A model generated the notes under the pieces. The model searched no databases and was not told where the DNA came from. It saw only the letters and a list, made by a program, of their open reading frames with translations. DNA of 64,000 nt from JBFJKD01 sp041600415 (GTDB lineage Bacteria > Pseudomonadota > Gammaproteobacteria > Pseudomonadales > Porticoccaceae), in assembly GCA_041600415.1 (NCBI GenBank), contig JBFIKF010000003.1, positions 248,001-312,000 of the forward strand. The letters are read 5' to 3'. Positions 26,646 to 36,462 of this stretch are shown here, one piece after another; positions within the stretch are counted from its first letter, which is position 1, and each line of letters begins with the position of its first letter. Position numbers and translations under genes: made by a program.

Positions 26646-27431
26646 ATGTCCGACACGCCTGCAACGGCTGGCTACCGGCTGACCGCCCGCTCCGCGAGCA
26701 CCGCAGGATATCACTGCTCCGCAAAAGCCCCTGTAAACACAGCCCGCAGACCAGAGCTGCGCCGCTTCTGCCAGCGGTTTTTCAGGGTTGTGGCGCTGGC
26801 CTGGCTGGGCGCGATACAAAATGTTTCCGCCCAACCGGGCGACTTCGACCCATACGCTATCGGCGACTTTTCTTCCGGTTCCACCACGGGATGGCAACCA
26901 ATTAAATTTAAGGGCAGCACCCAATACCGGATAGTTCGCGATGGCCCCCTACCGGTGCTGCGGGCTACCAGCTCCGGCAGCGCTTCGGGGCTGGTGCATA
27001 AACAACGGATCGATCTAACGCGCACCCCCTACCTGAGCTGGCGCTGGAAGATTGCCAACAAAATTGAAAATGTCCACGAAACAGTGCGCAGCGGCGACGA
27101 TTACGCCGCGCGAATTTACGTTGTGGTGGACGGTGGACTCCTGTTCTGGAAAACCCGCGCCTTAAATTACGTGTGGGCCTACGGATCCGCCGCTGGAACG
27201 ATCTGGCCCAATGCCTTCGCCGGCAACAACGCCATGATGCTGGCGCTGCGCTGGCGCGACGACCCGGTCGATACGTGGCAAACGGAAAAACGCAACGTGC
27301 GCGCGGACCTCAGACAGGCTTTTGGTCGCGACATACGCTACATCGATGCCGTCGCGCTGATGACCGACACCGACAATACCGGCGCAACCGTTACTGCTTA
27401 TTACGGGGACATTGTTTTTTCAGGCCAATAA
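26646..27431 (+). CDS. DUF3047 domain protein, exported
   Basis: The conserved part (from about 26830) matches DUF3047: TPYLSWRWKIANKIEN, DDYAARIYVVVDGGLLFWKTRALNYVWA, and VALMTDTDNTGATVTAYYGDI at the end. It is preceded by RRFCQRFFRVVALAWLGAI, a likely signal segment, so the protein is probably periplasmic. The start is unclear: the frame opens at 26526, ATG 26646 is one option, and neither has a strong ribosome site. Function unknown. It lies about 150 bp before uup. Confidence 0.7.
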   Translation: MSDTPATAGYRLTARSASTAGYHCSAKAPVNTARRPELRRFCQRFFRVVALAWLGAIQNVSAQPGDFDPYAIGDFSSGSTTGWQPIKFKGSTQYRIVRDGPLPVLRATSSGSASGLVHKQRIDLTRTPYLSWRWKIANKIENVHETVRSGDDYAARIYVVVDGGLLFWKTRALNYVWAYGSAAGTIWPNAFAGNNAMMLALRWRDDPVDTWQTEKRNVRADLRQAFGRDIRYIDAVALMTDTDNTGATVTAYYGDIVFSGQ

Positions 27432-27578
27432 TCCCGAGCCTCTGGCTTACAATCGCCACCGGAACGGACAAAAACCGCTTGAGCCCAGGCCGCCAACTGC
27501 CGCACAATCCGGCCCCTGACCAATCCAGCCCGCCGTTTCAGCACCAGACCGCTGCGAGTTAACTTCCAGCCATACCTT

Positions 27579-29465
27579 ATGCCACTACTTAAACTCGATC
27601 GTATTGCACTCCACTACGGCAGCCGCGAATTGCTCAAAAATGTGGACTTCACCCTCTACAGGGGCAACAAAATTGGCTTGCTCGGTCGCAATGGCGAAGG
27701 CAAAACCACCTTTTTAAATGTGGTGGCCGATTTGACCCGAGCAGACAGTGGCGAGCGCTGGGTGCGACCTGGTATAAAAATCGCATCCCTGGATCAAACT
27801 CTTCCCGAGGCCAGCGCCACCACTGTGTACGATGTGGTAGCGGACGGACTTAAGGATGTGGGCGCGCTGCTAAAAGCCTTTCATCACGCCATCCACGACG
27901 GCGACATGGCCGCGCTGTCTCGGGCGCAGGACGCCCTCGAAGCAAAAGATGGCTGGATGCTTCAGCAAAAAGTAGACACCATCATCAGCCAGTTGGCGTT
28001 ACCCGCCGACGCCCTGATGAAAGAGCTGTCCGGTGGCTGGCGCAAACGGGTGGCCCTGGCCCAGGCGCTGGTGATCGACCCGGACATTCTGCTTCTCGAC
28101 GAACCCACCAACCACCTCGACATTCCGGCCATTGAATGGCTCGAAAAACAACTGCGGGACTACCGCGGCGCCCTGTTTCTGGTAACCCACGACCGCGCGT
28201 TTTTACAGAACGTGGTCAACCAGATTGTCGAGTTGGATCGGGGCAATCTCTACGCCTGGGAGGGCGATTACCAAAGTTTTCTCAACTACCGGGCGCAGCA
28301 GCTTGCCTCGGAAGAGAGAAGCAACGCCCTGTTCGATAAAAAACTGGCACAGGAAGAAGTGTGGATTCGCCAGGGTATCAAAGCTCGGCGCACCCGCAAC
28401 GAGGGTCGGGTCCGGGCACTGGAAAGTTTACGCGCCGAACGGGCCGACCGGGTTAATCGTCAGGGCAGAGCCAATTTCAATGTTGAAACCGCTGACCGCT
28501 CTGGAAAAATTGTCGCAGAAGTGGACAACATCAGCCACAGTTTCGACGGCAATGCGGTAATTTCCCAATTCTCGACCGTGATAATGCGTGGTGATCGCAT
28601 TGGCCTGGTGGGCGCCAATGGCGCAGGGAAATCCACGCTACTCAAAATTCTGCTGGGGGAACTACCACCCGAACAGGGTACCGTTAAAATTGGTACCAAA
28701 CTGGAAATCGCCTACTTTGACCAGATGCGCAACCAGCTCGACCTGAATAAAACCTTGATCGACAATATTTGCGGCGGGCGCGACTTTATTGAAATTAACG
28801 GTCGCAATCGCCACGCCATTAGCTACCTGGGCGATTTTCTATTTACGCCACAACAAGCGCGCACCGTGGTCAGCGCCCTGTCCGGGGGCGAACAGAATCG
28901 CGCCATCCTGGCCAAACTGTTCAGCAAGCCAGCCAACGTGTTGGTGCTCGACGAACCCACCAACGATCTCGATATTGAAACGCTGGAATTACTTGAAGAA
29001 ATACTGGTGGAGTTCAAAGGCACCCTGTTGTTGGTCAGTCACGACCGGGCATTTATGGATAACGTAGTCACTGGCATTATGGTCTTTACCGGGGGTGGCC
29101 AGGTGAACGAGTTCGTGGGCGGATACAGCAACTGGGTGGCTCACGGCGGGTTGCTACCTGCGACTACCGATAAACCAGTAGCGGCCACGCCGAAGGTGGA
29201 GAACGTAGCGCCTGTCAGACCAGATCCAGTGTCATCCCCGCCCAACAAAAAACGCTCTTATCAGATACAACGAGAACTGGATAAGCAGCCAGCCCTGGTG
29301 GAACAACTGGAAAGCCGCAAAGCCGCCATTGAGCACACCCTCTCGGCACCCGACTTCTACAACAGCGATCCCGCCACAGTAGCTGCGGAGCTGGAAAAGC
29401 TGGCCGCCGTGGAACAGGAACTAAGCGCGGCCTATCGCCGCTGGCAGATTCTCGAGGAGAGCTGA
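27579..29465 (+). CDS. uup: ABC-F ATPase Uup
   Basis: A 628-residue duplicated ATPase without membrane segments. Cassette 1: GRNGEGKTT, ELSGGWRKRVALAQAL, LLLDEPTNHLD. Cassette 2: GANGAGKST, LSGGEQNRAILAKL, LVLDEPTNDLD. The NDLD variant, the short interdomain linker and the C-terminal coiled coil (from about residue 550) are typical of Uup, which binds branched DNA and influences transposon excision and ribosome function. It is complete and starts at ATG 27579. Confidence 0.92.
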   Translation: MPLLKLDRIALHYGSRELLKNVDFTLYRGNKIGLLGRNGEGKTTFLNVVADLTRADSGERWVRPGIKIASLDQTLPEASATTVYDVVADGLKDVGALLKAFHHAIHDGDMAALSRAQDALEAKDGWMLQQKVDTIISQLALPADALMKELSGGWRKRVALAQALVIDPDILLLDEPTNHLDIPAIEWLEKQLRDYRGALFLVTHDRAFLQNVVNQIVELDRGNLYAWEGDYQSFLNYRAQQLASEERSNALFDKKLAQEEVWIRQGIKARRTRNEGRVRALESLRAERADRVNRQGRANFNVETADRSGKIVAEVDNISHSFDGNAVISQFSTVIMRGDRIGLVGANGAGKSTLLKILLGELPPEQGTVKIGTKLEIAYFDQMRNQLDLNKTLIDNICGGRDFIEINGRNRHAISYLGDFLFTPQQARTVVSALSGGEQNRAILAKLFSKPANVLVLDEPTNDLDIETLELLEEILVEFKGTLLLVSHDRAFMDNVVTGIMVFTGGGQVNEFVGGYSNWVAHGGLLPATTDKPVAATPKVENVAPVRPDPVSSPPNKKRSYQIQRELDKQPALVEQLESRKAAIEHTLSAPDFYNSDPATVAAELEKLAAVEQELSAAYRRWQILEES

Positions 29466-29566
29466 CAGCCCCCTTATACGCACACACTTTTACGCTGAGA
29501 TTTACCGGCCAAAATTGACAGCCATGAAGCGCTCCCCTAAAGTTGTCGCCCCCCAATGCAAGGAAA

Positions 29567-30088
29567 ATGCCCGTGCCAAAATCCGTCGAAATCGCGCCCA
29601 ACCGCTACCGTGAATCCTACGGTCGTTACCTGGAAGATTTTAAAATCGGCGATGTGTATGAACACCGGCCGGGGCGCACCGTCACCGAGACCGACAACAC
29701 CTGGTTCACCCTGTTAACCATGAACCAGCACCCTCTGCATTTTGACGAGGAATATGCCAAACACAGCGAATTTGGCAAACGGGTGGTGGTGAGTCCGTTT
29801 ACGGTCGCGCTGATTGCTGGCATGAGCGTTTCCGACGTGAGCCAGAAAACCATCGCCAACCTCGGCTGGAAAGAGATTCGGCTGCCAGCGCCGGTTTTTG
29901 TCGGCGACACCCTGTACGCCGAATCCGAAGTACTGGATATTCGCGAGTCCAAAAGCCGCCCTACCGCGGGCATCGTCACCATCAAAACCGTGGGCAAAAA
30001 CCAGCACGGCACGGTGGTATGTGATTTCGTACGGGTGATGTTAATTCCTAAAACCGGTCACGCCGTGGACGACAAGGCAAATTATTAA
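29567..30088 (+). CDS. MaoC-like hot-dog hydratase
   Basis: A 173-residue single hot-dog domain of the MaoC type, which hydrates enoyl-CoA or related thioesters. The catalytic pattern is visible as ETDNTWFTLLTMNQHPLHFD (Asp/His), and VVVSPFTVALIAGMSVSD forms the central helix. An earlier TTG at 29543 is in frame, but AAGGAAA precedes ATG 29567. An acyl-CoA dehydrogenase gene follows after 94 bp on the same strand, so the two probably act in one degradation route. Confidence 0.85.
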   Translation: MPVPKSVEIAPNRYRESYGRYLEDFKIGDVYEHRPGRTVTETDNTWFTLLTMNQHPLHFDEEYAKHSEFGKRVVVSPFTVALIAGMSVSDVSQKTIANLGWKEIRLPAPVFVGDTLYAESEVLDIRESKSRPTAGIVTIKTVGKNQHGTVVCDFVRVMLIPKTGHAVDDKANY

Positions 30089-30182
30089 GGATTGCCTCAG
30101 AGTTCCACCTGCACCCGAACCCGACGGCGACGTGGCTCTCGCCCAGACCCCGAATTCCACCAAACGACAACCCGGACAATTT

Positions 30183-31328
30183 ATGTCAAACGAAGATGAA
30201 CGCCTGATACTCGACAGCATCAGCCGCTGGCTGGAAAGGGATGTCGCCCCCTACGCCCACGATCTGGAACAAAATGACGAATACCCCCACGCCATGGTCG
30301 AGCAAATGCAAGAGCTGGGCCTATTTGGCGCGACTATTGATCAGGAATACGGTGGCCTGGGCCTTAGCGCCTCCACCTATGCAAAAATTGTCATGCTGGT
30401 GTCCGAGGTGTGGATGTCCCTGTCCGGGGTATTCAATTCCCATCTCATCATGGCGCGCTGTGTGCAAAGTTACGGCACCGCAGCGCAGAAACAAAAATAT
30501 CTGCCGCGCTTTGCCAGCGGTGAGTTGCGGGGTGGCATCGGCCTGACCGAACCCGATGCGGGTACAGATTTGCAGGGCATTCGCTGCAGCGCAATAAAAG
30601 ACGGCGAGCACTATGTCATCAACGGTTCGAAAACCTGGATCACCAACGCCAAAGAAGGCAGCGTCATTGGCCTCCTCGTCAAAACCGATCCCAGCGCAAC
30701 GCCGCCACGCAAGGGTATGAGTATGTTTATTGCGGAAAAAGGCGACGGGTTTAACGTCACGCGCAAACTAAAAAAACTCGGTTATCGCGGTATCGACACG
30801 GCGGAAATTGTGTTCGACAACTACCGCGTCCACCAGGATTGCCTCATTGGCGGCGTCGAAGGGCAGGGTTTTTACAATGCGGTCGGCGGCCTGGAGCTGG
30901 GTCGTATTAACGTCGCTGCCCGTGGTGTCGGTGTCGCCAGCGCTGCCCTGAAACAGGCGACCGCCTACTCCCAGTTACGCAAAACATTTGGCAAACCCAT
31001 TTGCGAACACCAGGCCATTCAATTGAAGCTGGGGGAAATGGCGACCCGCACCGAGGCGGCGCGCCTGTTGCTGGAGCAGGCAGCCCAGGCATTTGACCGC
31101 GGCGAGCGCTGCGACATGGAAGCCGGCATGGCCAAATATTTCGCCAGCGAAGCCGCCGCAAAAAACGCCGATGAAAATATGCGCATTCACGGCGCCTACG
31201 GTTACTCCTGCGAATTTGACGCGGAGCGCCTGTATCGGGATGCGCCGCTGATGGTGATCGGCGAAGGTACCAACGAAATGCAGCGCATCATTATCGCGCG
31301 CCAGCTAATCGCTCGAAACCCGATTTAA
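30183..31328 (+). CDS. Acyl-CoA dehydrogenase
   Basis: A 381-residue FAD enzyme introducing a 2,3-double bond into acyl-CoA. Seen: IGLTEPDAGTDLQGI (FAD/substrate loop), GSKTWITNA, RKTFGKPICEHQAIQ and MRIHGAYGYS, with IGEGTNEMQRIIIARQLI at the C-terminus; the catalytic base should be the Glu of GEGT or an equivalent. The frame opens at 30132, but ATG 30183 gives the usual start. It follows the MaoC gene. Confidence 0.9.
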   Translation: MSNEDERLILDSISRWLERDVAPYAHDLEQNDEYPHAMVEQMQELGLFGATIDQEYGGLGLSASTYAKIVMLVSEVWMSLSGVFNSHLIMARCVQSYGTAAQKQKYLPRFASGELRGGIGLTEPDAGTDLQGIRCSAIKDGEHYVINGSKTWITNAKEGSVIGLLVKTDPSATPPRKGMSMFIAEKGDGFNVTRKLKKLGYRGIDTAEIVFDNYRVHQDCLIGGVEGQGFYNAVGGLELGRINVAARGVGVASAALKQATAYSQLRKTFGKPICEHQAIQLKLGEMATRTEAARLLLEQAAQAFDRGERCDMEAGMAKYFASEAAAKNADENMRIHGAYGYSCEFDAERLYRDAPLMVIGEGTNEMQRIIIARQLIARNPI

Positions 31329-31393
31329 CTGGCAGCTACGCCCGCCGCTGCTGCACCAGGGCGAGCGAAAAATAAAAGATAAAGAAACAATCT

Positions 31394-31747
31394 TCAGGAA
31401 GAATAGTGCACGACAACATTGGCCACTTTATTGTCGTCGTCAAAGAACATCACTTCGATTGCCAGCTTATTCAGTACCGAGCGGTAATACACCGCGACAG
31501 AGTTGACGCCGGCCAGCACATCGAGCAATTCAAATTGTAAATCCGGCATTTTCTCCAGGGCCCGGCGCCAATAATCCCCCACTGCCTGCTTACCACACAA
31601 AGTTCCCGTATCGACACCAAGGGCGATTTTTATCATCGGCGTGGTGATCGAGAACGTATCGGCGTAGTGGGACAGGATGCGTGGCAAATCGTGACTGTTC
31701 CAGCTGGCGATCCATTCCTGGGCAAATGTATCCGGATCGATATTCAC
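31394..31747 (-). CDS. SnoaL-like/NTF2-fold small protein
   Basis: A 117-residue protein with an alpha+beta cone fold suggested by FAQEWIASWNSHDLPRILSH, then FSITTPMI, GKQAVGDYWRRALEKMPDL and the beta-strand end VANVVVHYSS. Members include ketosteroid isomerase-like enzymes and many proteins of unknown role. It starts with GTG at 31747, which overlaps the stop of the upstream gene (GTGA), so translation is probably coupled. Confidence 0.75.
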   Translation of the reverse strand: MNIDPDTFAQEWIASWNSHDLPRILSHYADTFSITTPMIKIALGVDTGTLCGKQAVGDYWRRALEKMPDLQFELLDVLAGVNSVAVYYRSVLNKLAIEVMFFDDDNKVANVVVHYSS

Positions 31748-32709
31748 GGGGACCCGTCCCCCGTCCCGCTGGCATTTTTATTTGCGGTTTTTTTGCCACT
31801 CATTAATTTCCAGACAAACCCGCCCACGGTGAGCAACAGAATAATCCAGAACTTTTTGAGGGCGATAAGAATAGCGGCGAGAAGACCGGCTTTGGCCAAT
31901 ACCTTACCGGCTATCAACGCACCAATACCGTAGGCAGCCACCTTGTCGATACTGGGGTCGAAATCCCGATAGCGATGGCCTTCCGCAAAATCCACCATGC
32001 CCATGACCGCGGCAAGATTGCTGTCGATATCCGGCAACTGTTTCATATCCGCGATAAAGTTTAACGACAGAACACCTTTCCTGCCCAACACCCGAACATT
32101 GTAGTTAAGGGTACGTTCCGGGCTGTTCTCAAACTGCAACTCCTTGGCCCAGTGCAGTTTTTTGGCGACACTATCATAGCGGGGAGGTTCGGCCCAACCC
32201 AGTAACGCAATACCCTCATAACCCTGTGTGACGCGGTAACGACTCTCCTCCTCGGTGTCTTTTTGCATGGATGCTAGCAGTTCGTCGTAATCGATCTCCG
32301 CGGCATCCGCATCGGACACATAGCCCTCTTCAGAAAACTCAATAGTTACACCCCAGCCGTTGTGATCAAACGGGGTTACGTCGGCGGGAAACAGCATACC
32401 TAATGGCGGCGCGCTCGGCGGGTTCCCCCAAATCTCCACCAGGACTTTCTGCGCGTCCAGTGGCGACAGGTAATAAAAAGTTTCCGGCACCTGCACAGTG
32501 GCCACGCCGCCCATCAGTTCCACAGTTCCGGTTTTACGGTCCAGGGAATTCCACATCTGCTGGGCCCAGCGCAGGTACTCTGCCTCTTCGCTGGATTCGA
32601 CTATCAATTCATCTTCCGGCTCCGCTGCCACGGCCACAGGCAGCGCAGCAGCCGCAACAAATGCACTACTGACCAGACCCACGAGTATTCGTTTAAACAG
32701 CCCTGTCAT
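31744..32709 (-). CDS. DUF2167 membrane-anchored protein
   Basis: A 321-residue protein with a signal peptide (1-29), a large extracytoplasmic domain with GTVELMGGVATVQVPETFYY and FDHNGWGVTIEFSEEGYVSD, and C-terminal hydrophobic segments at about 255-300 ending in a basic tail. This is the DUF2167 layout. The function is unknown. It is first in a probable two-gene unit with the SnoaL-like gene and follows the rhomboid gene on the same strand. Confidence 0.85.
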   Translation of the reverse strand: MTGLFKRILVGLVSSAFVAAAALPVAVAAEPEDELIVESSEEAEYLRWAQQMWNSLDRKTGTVELMGGVATVQVPETFYYLSPLDAQKVLVEIWGNPPSAPPLGMLFPADVTPFDHNGWGVTIEFSEEGYVSDADAAEIDYDELLASMQKDTEEESRYRVTQGYEGIALLGWAEPPRYDSVAKKLHWAKELQFENSPERTLNYNVRVLGRKGVLSLNFIADMKQLPDIDSNLAAVMGMVDFAEGHRYRDFDPSIDKVAAYGIGALIAGKVLAKAGLLAAILIALKKFWIILLLTVGGFVWKLMSGKKTANKNASGTGDGSP

Positions 32710-32742
32710 AACGTTTCTCCTGATTAGCGATTATTAATCCGG

Positions 32743-33354
32743 TTAAAAACCTGCCAGAGTAGCTAACGCCCGGTAAGCGCCCGGATCGACGGCCAGTACA
32801 AACAACAGGCCGCCCAGGGCACCGTACAAGTGAGCGTCGTGGTTAATCCGCCCGCCCCCGCGCCGCGACGCATAGTAGGAATAGGCCACATAACCCAGCG
32901 CCAGTACAAACGCCGGAATTGGCACCGGAATGGGGATAATATAAAGACTGCGAGTTGGAAAATAAACAATGTAGGCGAACAGCACCGCTGAAATTGCCCC
33001 GGACGCTCCTAAACTGGCGTATTCCGGATTGTGGCGCTGTTTGGCGTAGGTACCCAGATGACTCAGCAGTAATCCCACCACATACAGCGCGATAAAGTTG
33101 CCGGTTCCCAGCACCCGTTCCATGGGAAACGCGAAAAAATAAAAGGTAACCATATTGAACAGCAGATGGCCAATGTCCGCGTGCACGAAACCACTCATAT
33201 AAATGGTGTCGTACTGTTTTTCCCGCAACAACCAGTACGGCCGAAACAGACTTTTTTCGATTACCCGGGGGGCCACAAACAGTCCCACCAGACTGGTGCC
33301 AATAGTGGCCAGAAAAATTATCCACGCGCCCTCTTGGCCAGCGTACGACATCAT
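32743..33354 (-). CDS. Rhomboid-family intramembrane serine protease
   Basis: A 203-residue protein with about six membrane segments. The serine of GASGA (S118) and a histidine in NHDAHLYGALGG (H175) form the catalytic pair of rhomboid proteases, and FVHADIGHLLFNM is the conserved early motif. GGGAG precedes the first ATG. Substrates are unknown. DUF2167 follows 33 bp downstream on the same strand. Confidence 0.88.
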   Translation of the reverse strand: MMSYAGQEGAWIIFLATIGTSLVGLFVAPRVIEKSLFRPYWLLREKQYDTIYMSGFVHADIGHLLFNMVTFYFFAFPMERVLGTGNFIALYVVGLLLSHLGTYAKQRHNPEYASLGASGAISAVLFAYIVYFPTRSLYIIPIPVPIPAFVLALGYVAYSYYASRRGGGRINHDAHLYGALGGLLFVLAVDPGAYRALATLAGF

Positions 33355-33433
33355 TCACTCCCTGCAGGTTTTGTCCAACGACGGAAAAGGATACACTGAT
33401 TTTTCAGCCACACACACGTTAAAAGGAGTCCCC

Positions 33434-34153
33434 GTGACTATTCAACACCGCAATATCGAGTACCGGGACGGCGACACCGTGCTGCAAGGCTACATCGCCT
33501 ACGACGATAGCGCTGCCGCTCCCCGCCCCGCCATCGCCATTGCGCACACCTGGCAGGGACGCAGCGACTTTGAGTGCGACAAGGCCACACAGCTGGCAAA
33601 ACTTGGCTACGTGGGATTTGCCATCGACATGTATGGCAAAGGCATTCTCGGTAGCGGACCCGAGGAAAATGGCAGGCTGATGCAACCCTTTATGGAAAAT
33701 CGCGCGTCCCTGCAACGCCGTATTACCGCGGCTATTGAAACTATGAGCGCGCAACCGGAAGTGGATGCCGCGAAAATCGCCGCCATGGGGTTTTGTTTCG
33801 GCGGTCTGTGCGTGCTCGATCTGGTGCGCACCGGGATCGACATACTCGGCGCAGTCAGCTTTCACGGCCTGTTCGTACCGCCAAACAATATCAGTGGCCA
33901 GCCAATTAAGGCAAAAGTGCTATGCCTGCACGGCCACGACGACCCCATGGTGCCTGTTGAATCAGTGAACGCCCTCGCAACGGAGCTCACCGCCGCCGGG
34001 GCCGACTGGCAGATCCATGCTTACGGTAACACCGTACACGCGTTCACCAATCCGGCGGCTAACTTTCCCGATATGGGCGCAGTGTACAACGCCAGCGCCG
34101 ACCGGCGCTCGTGGCGCAGCCTGGTGAATTTTCTGGAAGAGATATTTGAATAG
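33434..34153 (+). CDS. Dienelactone hydrolase family protein
   Basis: A 239-residue alpha/beta hydrolase. The nucleophile is the cysteine of MGFCFGGL; the Asp lies in CLHGHDDPMVP and the His in NTVHAFTNP, the Cys-Asp-His triad of the family. It would hydrolyse a lactone or ester; the substrate is unknown. The frame is open upstream to 33203, but AAGGAG lies 9 bp before GTG 33434, and the upstream part would overlap the rhomboid gene. Confidence 0.87.
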   Translation: MTIQHRNIEYRDGDTVLQGYIAYDDSAAAPRPAIAIAHTWQGRSDFECDKATQLAKLGYVGFAIDMYGKGILGSGPEENGRLMQPFMENRASLQRRITAAIETMSAQPEVDAAKIAAMGFCFGGLCVLDLVRTGIDILGAVSFHGLFVPPNNISGQPIKAKVLCLHGHDDPMVPVESVNALATELTAAGADWQIHAYGNTVHAFTNPAANFPDMGAVYNASADRRSWRSLVNFLEEIFE

Positions 34154-34171
34154 ATGCAACGACGGGCGAAC

Positions 34172-34924
34172 TTAATCGCTCAGCACGCCGGTCTTAACGT
34201 TGTCGCAATAGGTCTGCGCTTCAACAATATCCAGGGTACCTTCATAGATGGCGCGCCCGGTAATGGCGCCGAGGATGCCGCTGTCCGCGACCTGTTGCAG
34301 GTTGCGAATATCGTCCATATTGGTGATACCGCCGGAGGCGATCACCGGAATGTGCGAGGCGCGGGCCATGGCCACGGTGGCGTTAACGTTGACGCCCTGC
34401 ATCATGCCGTCCCGGTCGATATCGGTGTAGACAATCGCGCTGACGCCATCCGCCGCAAAGCGCTGCGCCAGATCGACCGCCTGCACTTCGCTGACCTCGG
34501 CCCACCCATCCGTGGCTACGCGACCATTTTTGGCATCGATACCCACAATAATGTGTCCCGGAAACGCGCGACACATCGCGCTCACAAACTGCGGCTCGGT
34601 CACTGCCTTGGTGCCGATTATGACGTACTGCACCCCGGCTTTTAAATACGCTTCAATAGTCTCGGCGGAGCGTATACCGCCGCCAATCTGAATCGGCAAT
34701 TGCGGAAACGCCCGCGCAATCGCCTCAACCACAGCGCCATTGACTGGAGCACCTGCGAAAGCGCCGTTTAAATCCACCAGGTGCAGGCGCCGCGCGCCAG
34801 CTTCAACCCAGCGCGCCGCTACGGTGACGGGATCGTCGGAAAATACCGTGGTGTCTTCCATGCGGCCCTGGCGCAAACGTACGCACTGGCCGTCTTTGAG
34901 GTCTATTGCCGGAATAATCAGCAT
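34172..34924 (-). CDS. hisA: HisA isomerase (ProFAR isomerase)
   Basis: A 250-residue TIM barrel converting ProFAR to PRFAR in histidine synthesis. Seen: IIPAIDLKDGQCVRLRQG, the first catalytic Asp in AIDLKDG, QIGGGIRS, and VYTDIDRDGMMQGVN with the second Asp. hisF, usually next downstream, is absent: a convergent dienelactone hydrolase gene follows. hisH is 9 bp upstream. Confidence 0.95.
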   Translation of the reverse strand: MLIIPAIDLKDGQCVRLRQGRMEDTTVFSDDPVTVAARWVEAGARRLHLVDLNGAFAGAPVNGAVVEAIARAFPQLPIQIGGGIRSAETIEAYLKAGVQYVIIGTKAVTEPQFVSAMCRAFPGHIIVGIDAKNGRVATDGWAEVSEVQAVDLAQRFAADGVSAIVYTDIDRDGMMQGVNVNATVAMARASHIPVIASGGITNMDDIRNLQQVADSGILGAITGRAIYEGTLDIVEAQTYCDNVKTGVLSD

Positions 34925-34933
34925 AAAAATTCC

Positions 34934-35587
34934 TTACTCCTGACCCGACCAGTTAACAAAGTTTTTCAATAACTGTAGCCCGGCAGTGTGGCTTTTCTCG
35001 GGGTGAAACTGCACCGCAAACAACTTGCCACGACTGAGCGCGGCGGCAAATCGCAACCCGTAATCACAGGTTGCCGCAACCACTTCCGGCGCCGCTTCGA
35101 CATAGTAACTGTGAACAAAATAAAACCGCTCGCCCTGTGCAATATCTTGCCACAACGGGTGTGGCATACACTGCTGCACCCGGTTCCAGCCCATATGGGG
35201 AACTTTGAGACGCTCGCCATCGGCGCCGTGAAAATCCTTGCCGAAATAACGCACCCGGCCAGGCAGGATTCCGAGGCAATCTACACCGCCATTCTCTTCA
35301 CTGGCGCTCATCAACGCCTGCATGCCCACACAAATGCCGAGCACCGGTTTTTCGGTGATCGCTTTGGCGACCGCAGTGTCGAAGCCGGCTTTGCGAATTT
35401 CCGCCATGCACTCGCGAATGCCACCCACGCCGGGAAACACCACCCGATCGGCGCGCGCCACTTCCACCGCGTCGCTGGTAATCACCACCCGCGCTGCGGG
35501 CGCCACATGCTCCAGCGCCTTGGCGGCCGAGTGCAAATTACCCATGCCGTAGTCGAGCACCGCAATGCTTTGACGAGATGTAGTCAT
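34934..35587 (-). CDS. hisH: Imidazole glycerol phosphate synthase glutaminase subunit HisH
   Basis: A 217-residue class I amidotransferase that supplies ammonia to HisF. Triad: the Cys of LGICVGMQAL, and the His and Glu of VQFHPEKS. It also has VLDYGMGNLHSAAKALEH at the N-terminus. It lies between hisB and hisA on one strand, so a hisB-hisH-hisA transcription unit is likely. Its HisF partner is not in this window. Confidence 0.95.
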   Translation of the reverse strand: MTTSRQSIAVLDYGMGNLHSAAKALEHVAPAARVVITSDAVEVARADRVVFPGVGGIRECMAEIRKAGFDTAVAKAITEKPVLGICVGMQALMSASEENGGVDCLGILPGRVRYFGKDFHGADGERLKVPHMGWNRVQQCMPHPLWQDIAQGERFYFVHSYYVEAAPEVVAATCDYGLRFAAALSRGKLFAVQFHPEKSHTAGLQLLKNFVNWSGQE

Positions 35588-35625
35588 CTACTGGAATCCA
35601 AACAACGTAGCCGTGGGCCGCGCTA

Positions 35626-35661
35626 ACCGCCTGCTTAGCCTGCTTATCCGCCTGCTTATCA
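35626..35661. repeat. Short tandem CCTGCTTA repeat
   Basis: Three closely spaced copies of CCTGCTTA (the first and last preceded by CCG) lie in the 86-bp gap between hisB and hisH. It may only be simple-sequence expansion. Confidence 0.6.
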
Positions 35662-35673
35662 AAGTAGCGCGGC

Positions 35674-36273
35674 TTACAGCGTCCCTTTAGTGGAAGGTGT
35701 TACACCGCTCATACGAGCGTCCGGCGCTATTGCCATACGCAACGCACGACCAAATGCCTTAAAAATAGTCTCCACCTGGTGGTGGGCGTTCTCGCCACGT
35801 AGATTGTCGATATGCACGGTCGCACCGGCGTGATTAACGAAGCCCTGAAAAAACTCAAACACCAGATCCACGTCAAAATCGCCGACCCGCGCGCGGGTAA
35901 ACTCCACGTTGGTAATTAACCCCGGGCGCCCGGAAAAATCGATAACCACCCGCGACAACGCCTCGTCCAGTGGTACATAGGCATGGCCGTAGCGGGCAAT
36001 GCCTTTGCGCTCTCCCAACGCCTGTTTCACCGCCTGCCCCAGCGTGATACCAATATCCTCAACGGTGTGGTGATCGTCGATGTGGGTGTCCCCAGCGGCA
36101 GTAACCGTCAAATCCACCATACCGTGGCGAGCAATTTGATCGAGCATGTGCTCCAGAAACGGCACACCGGTGGCAAATTCGGAGCGCCCTGTACCATCCA
36201 GATCAACCTTGACAGTGATCCGTGTTTCCAGGGTATCGCGACTGACTGTGGCCGCACGGTTTGCGGTAGTCAT
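35674..36273 (-). CDS. hisB: Imidazoleglycerol-phosphate dehydratase HisB
   Basis: A 199-residue monofunctional HisB, without the N-terminal histidinol phosphatase of enteric bacteria. Seen: the metal-binding FLEHMLDQIARHG, DTHIDDHHTVEDIG, and ENAHHQVETIFKAF. The frame extends to 36381, but GGGAGAAATC precedes ATG 36273, which is the family start. It heads the hisB-hisH-hisA unit. Confidence 0.94.
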   Translation of the reverse strand: MTTANRAATVSRDTLETRITVKVDLDGTGRSEFATGVPFLEHMLDQIARHGMVDLTVTAAGDTHIDDHHTVEDIGITLGQAVKQALGERKGIARYGHAYVPLDEALSRVVIDFSGRPGLITNVEFTRARVGDFDVDLVFEFFQGFVNHAGATVHIDNLRGENAHHQVETIFKAFGRALRMAIAPDARMSGVTPSTKGTL

Positions 36274-36462
36274 GATTTCTCCCAACGTTGAAGCGGCGTT
36301 GTGTGCCGATACAATAAAGCGGGCATTATACGGGCCGCAGCGGGTCCTCGCCACACTCCCGCACCCCCTCATCGTTCGCACGCAAACGCCAAATGCAGCG
36401 CGCCCCTTGAACTCACCAGCGCTCTAACGTTCTAATGGTGCCTGTAACAGGGGGGCTCATTC

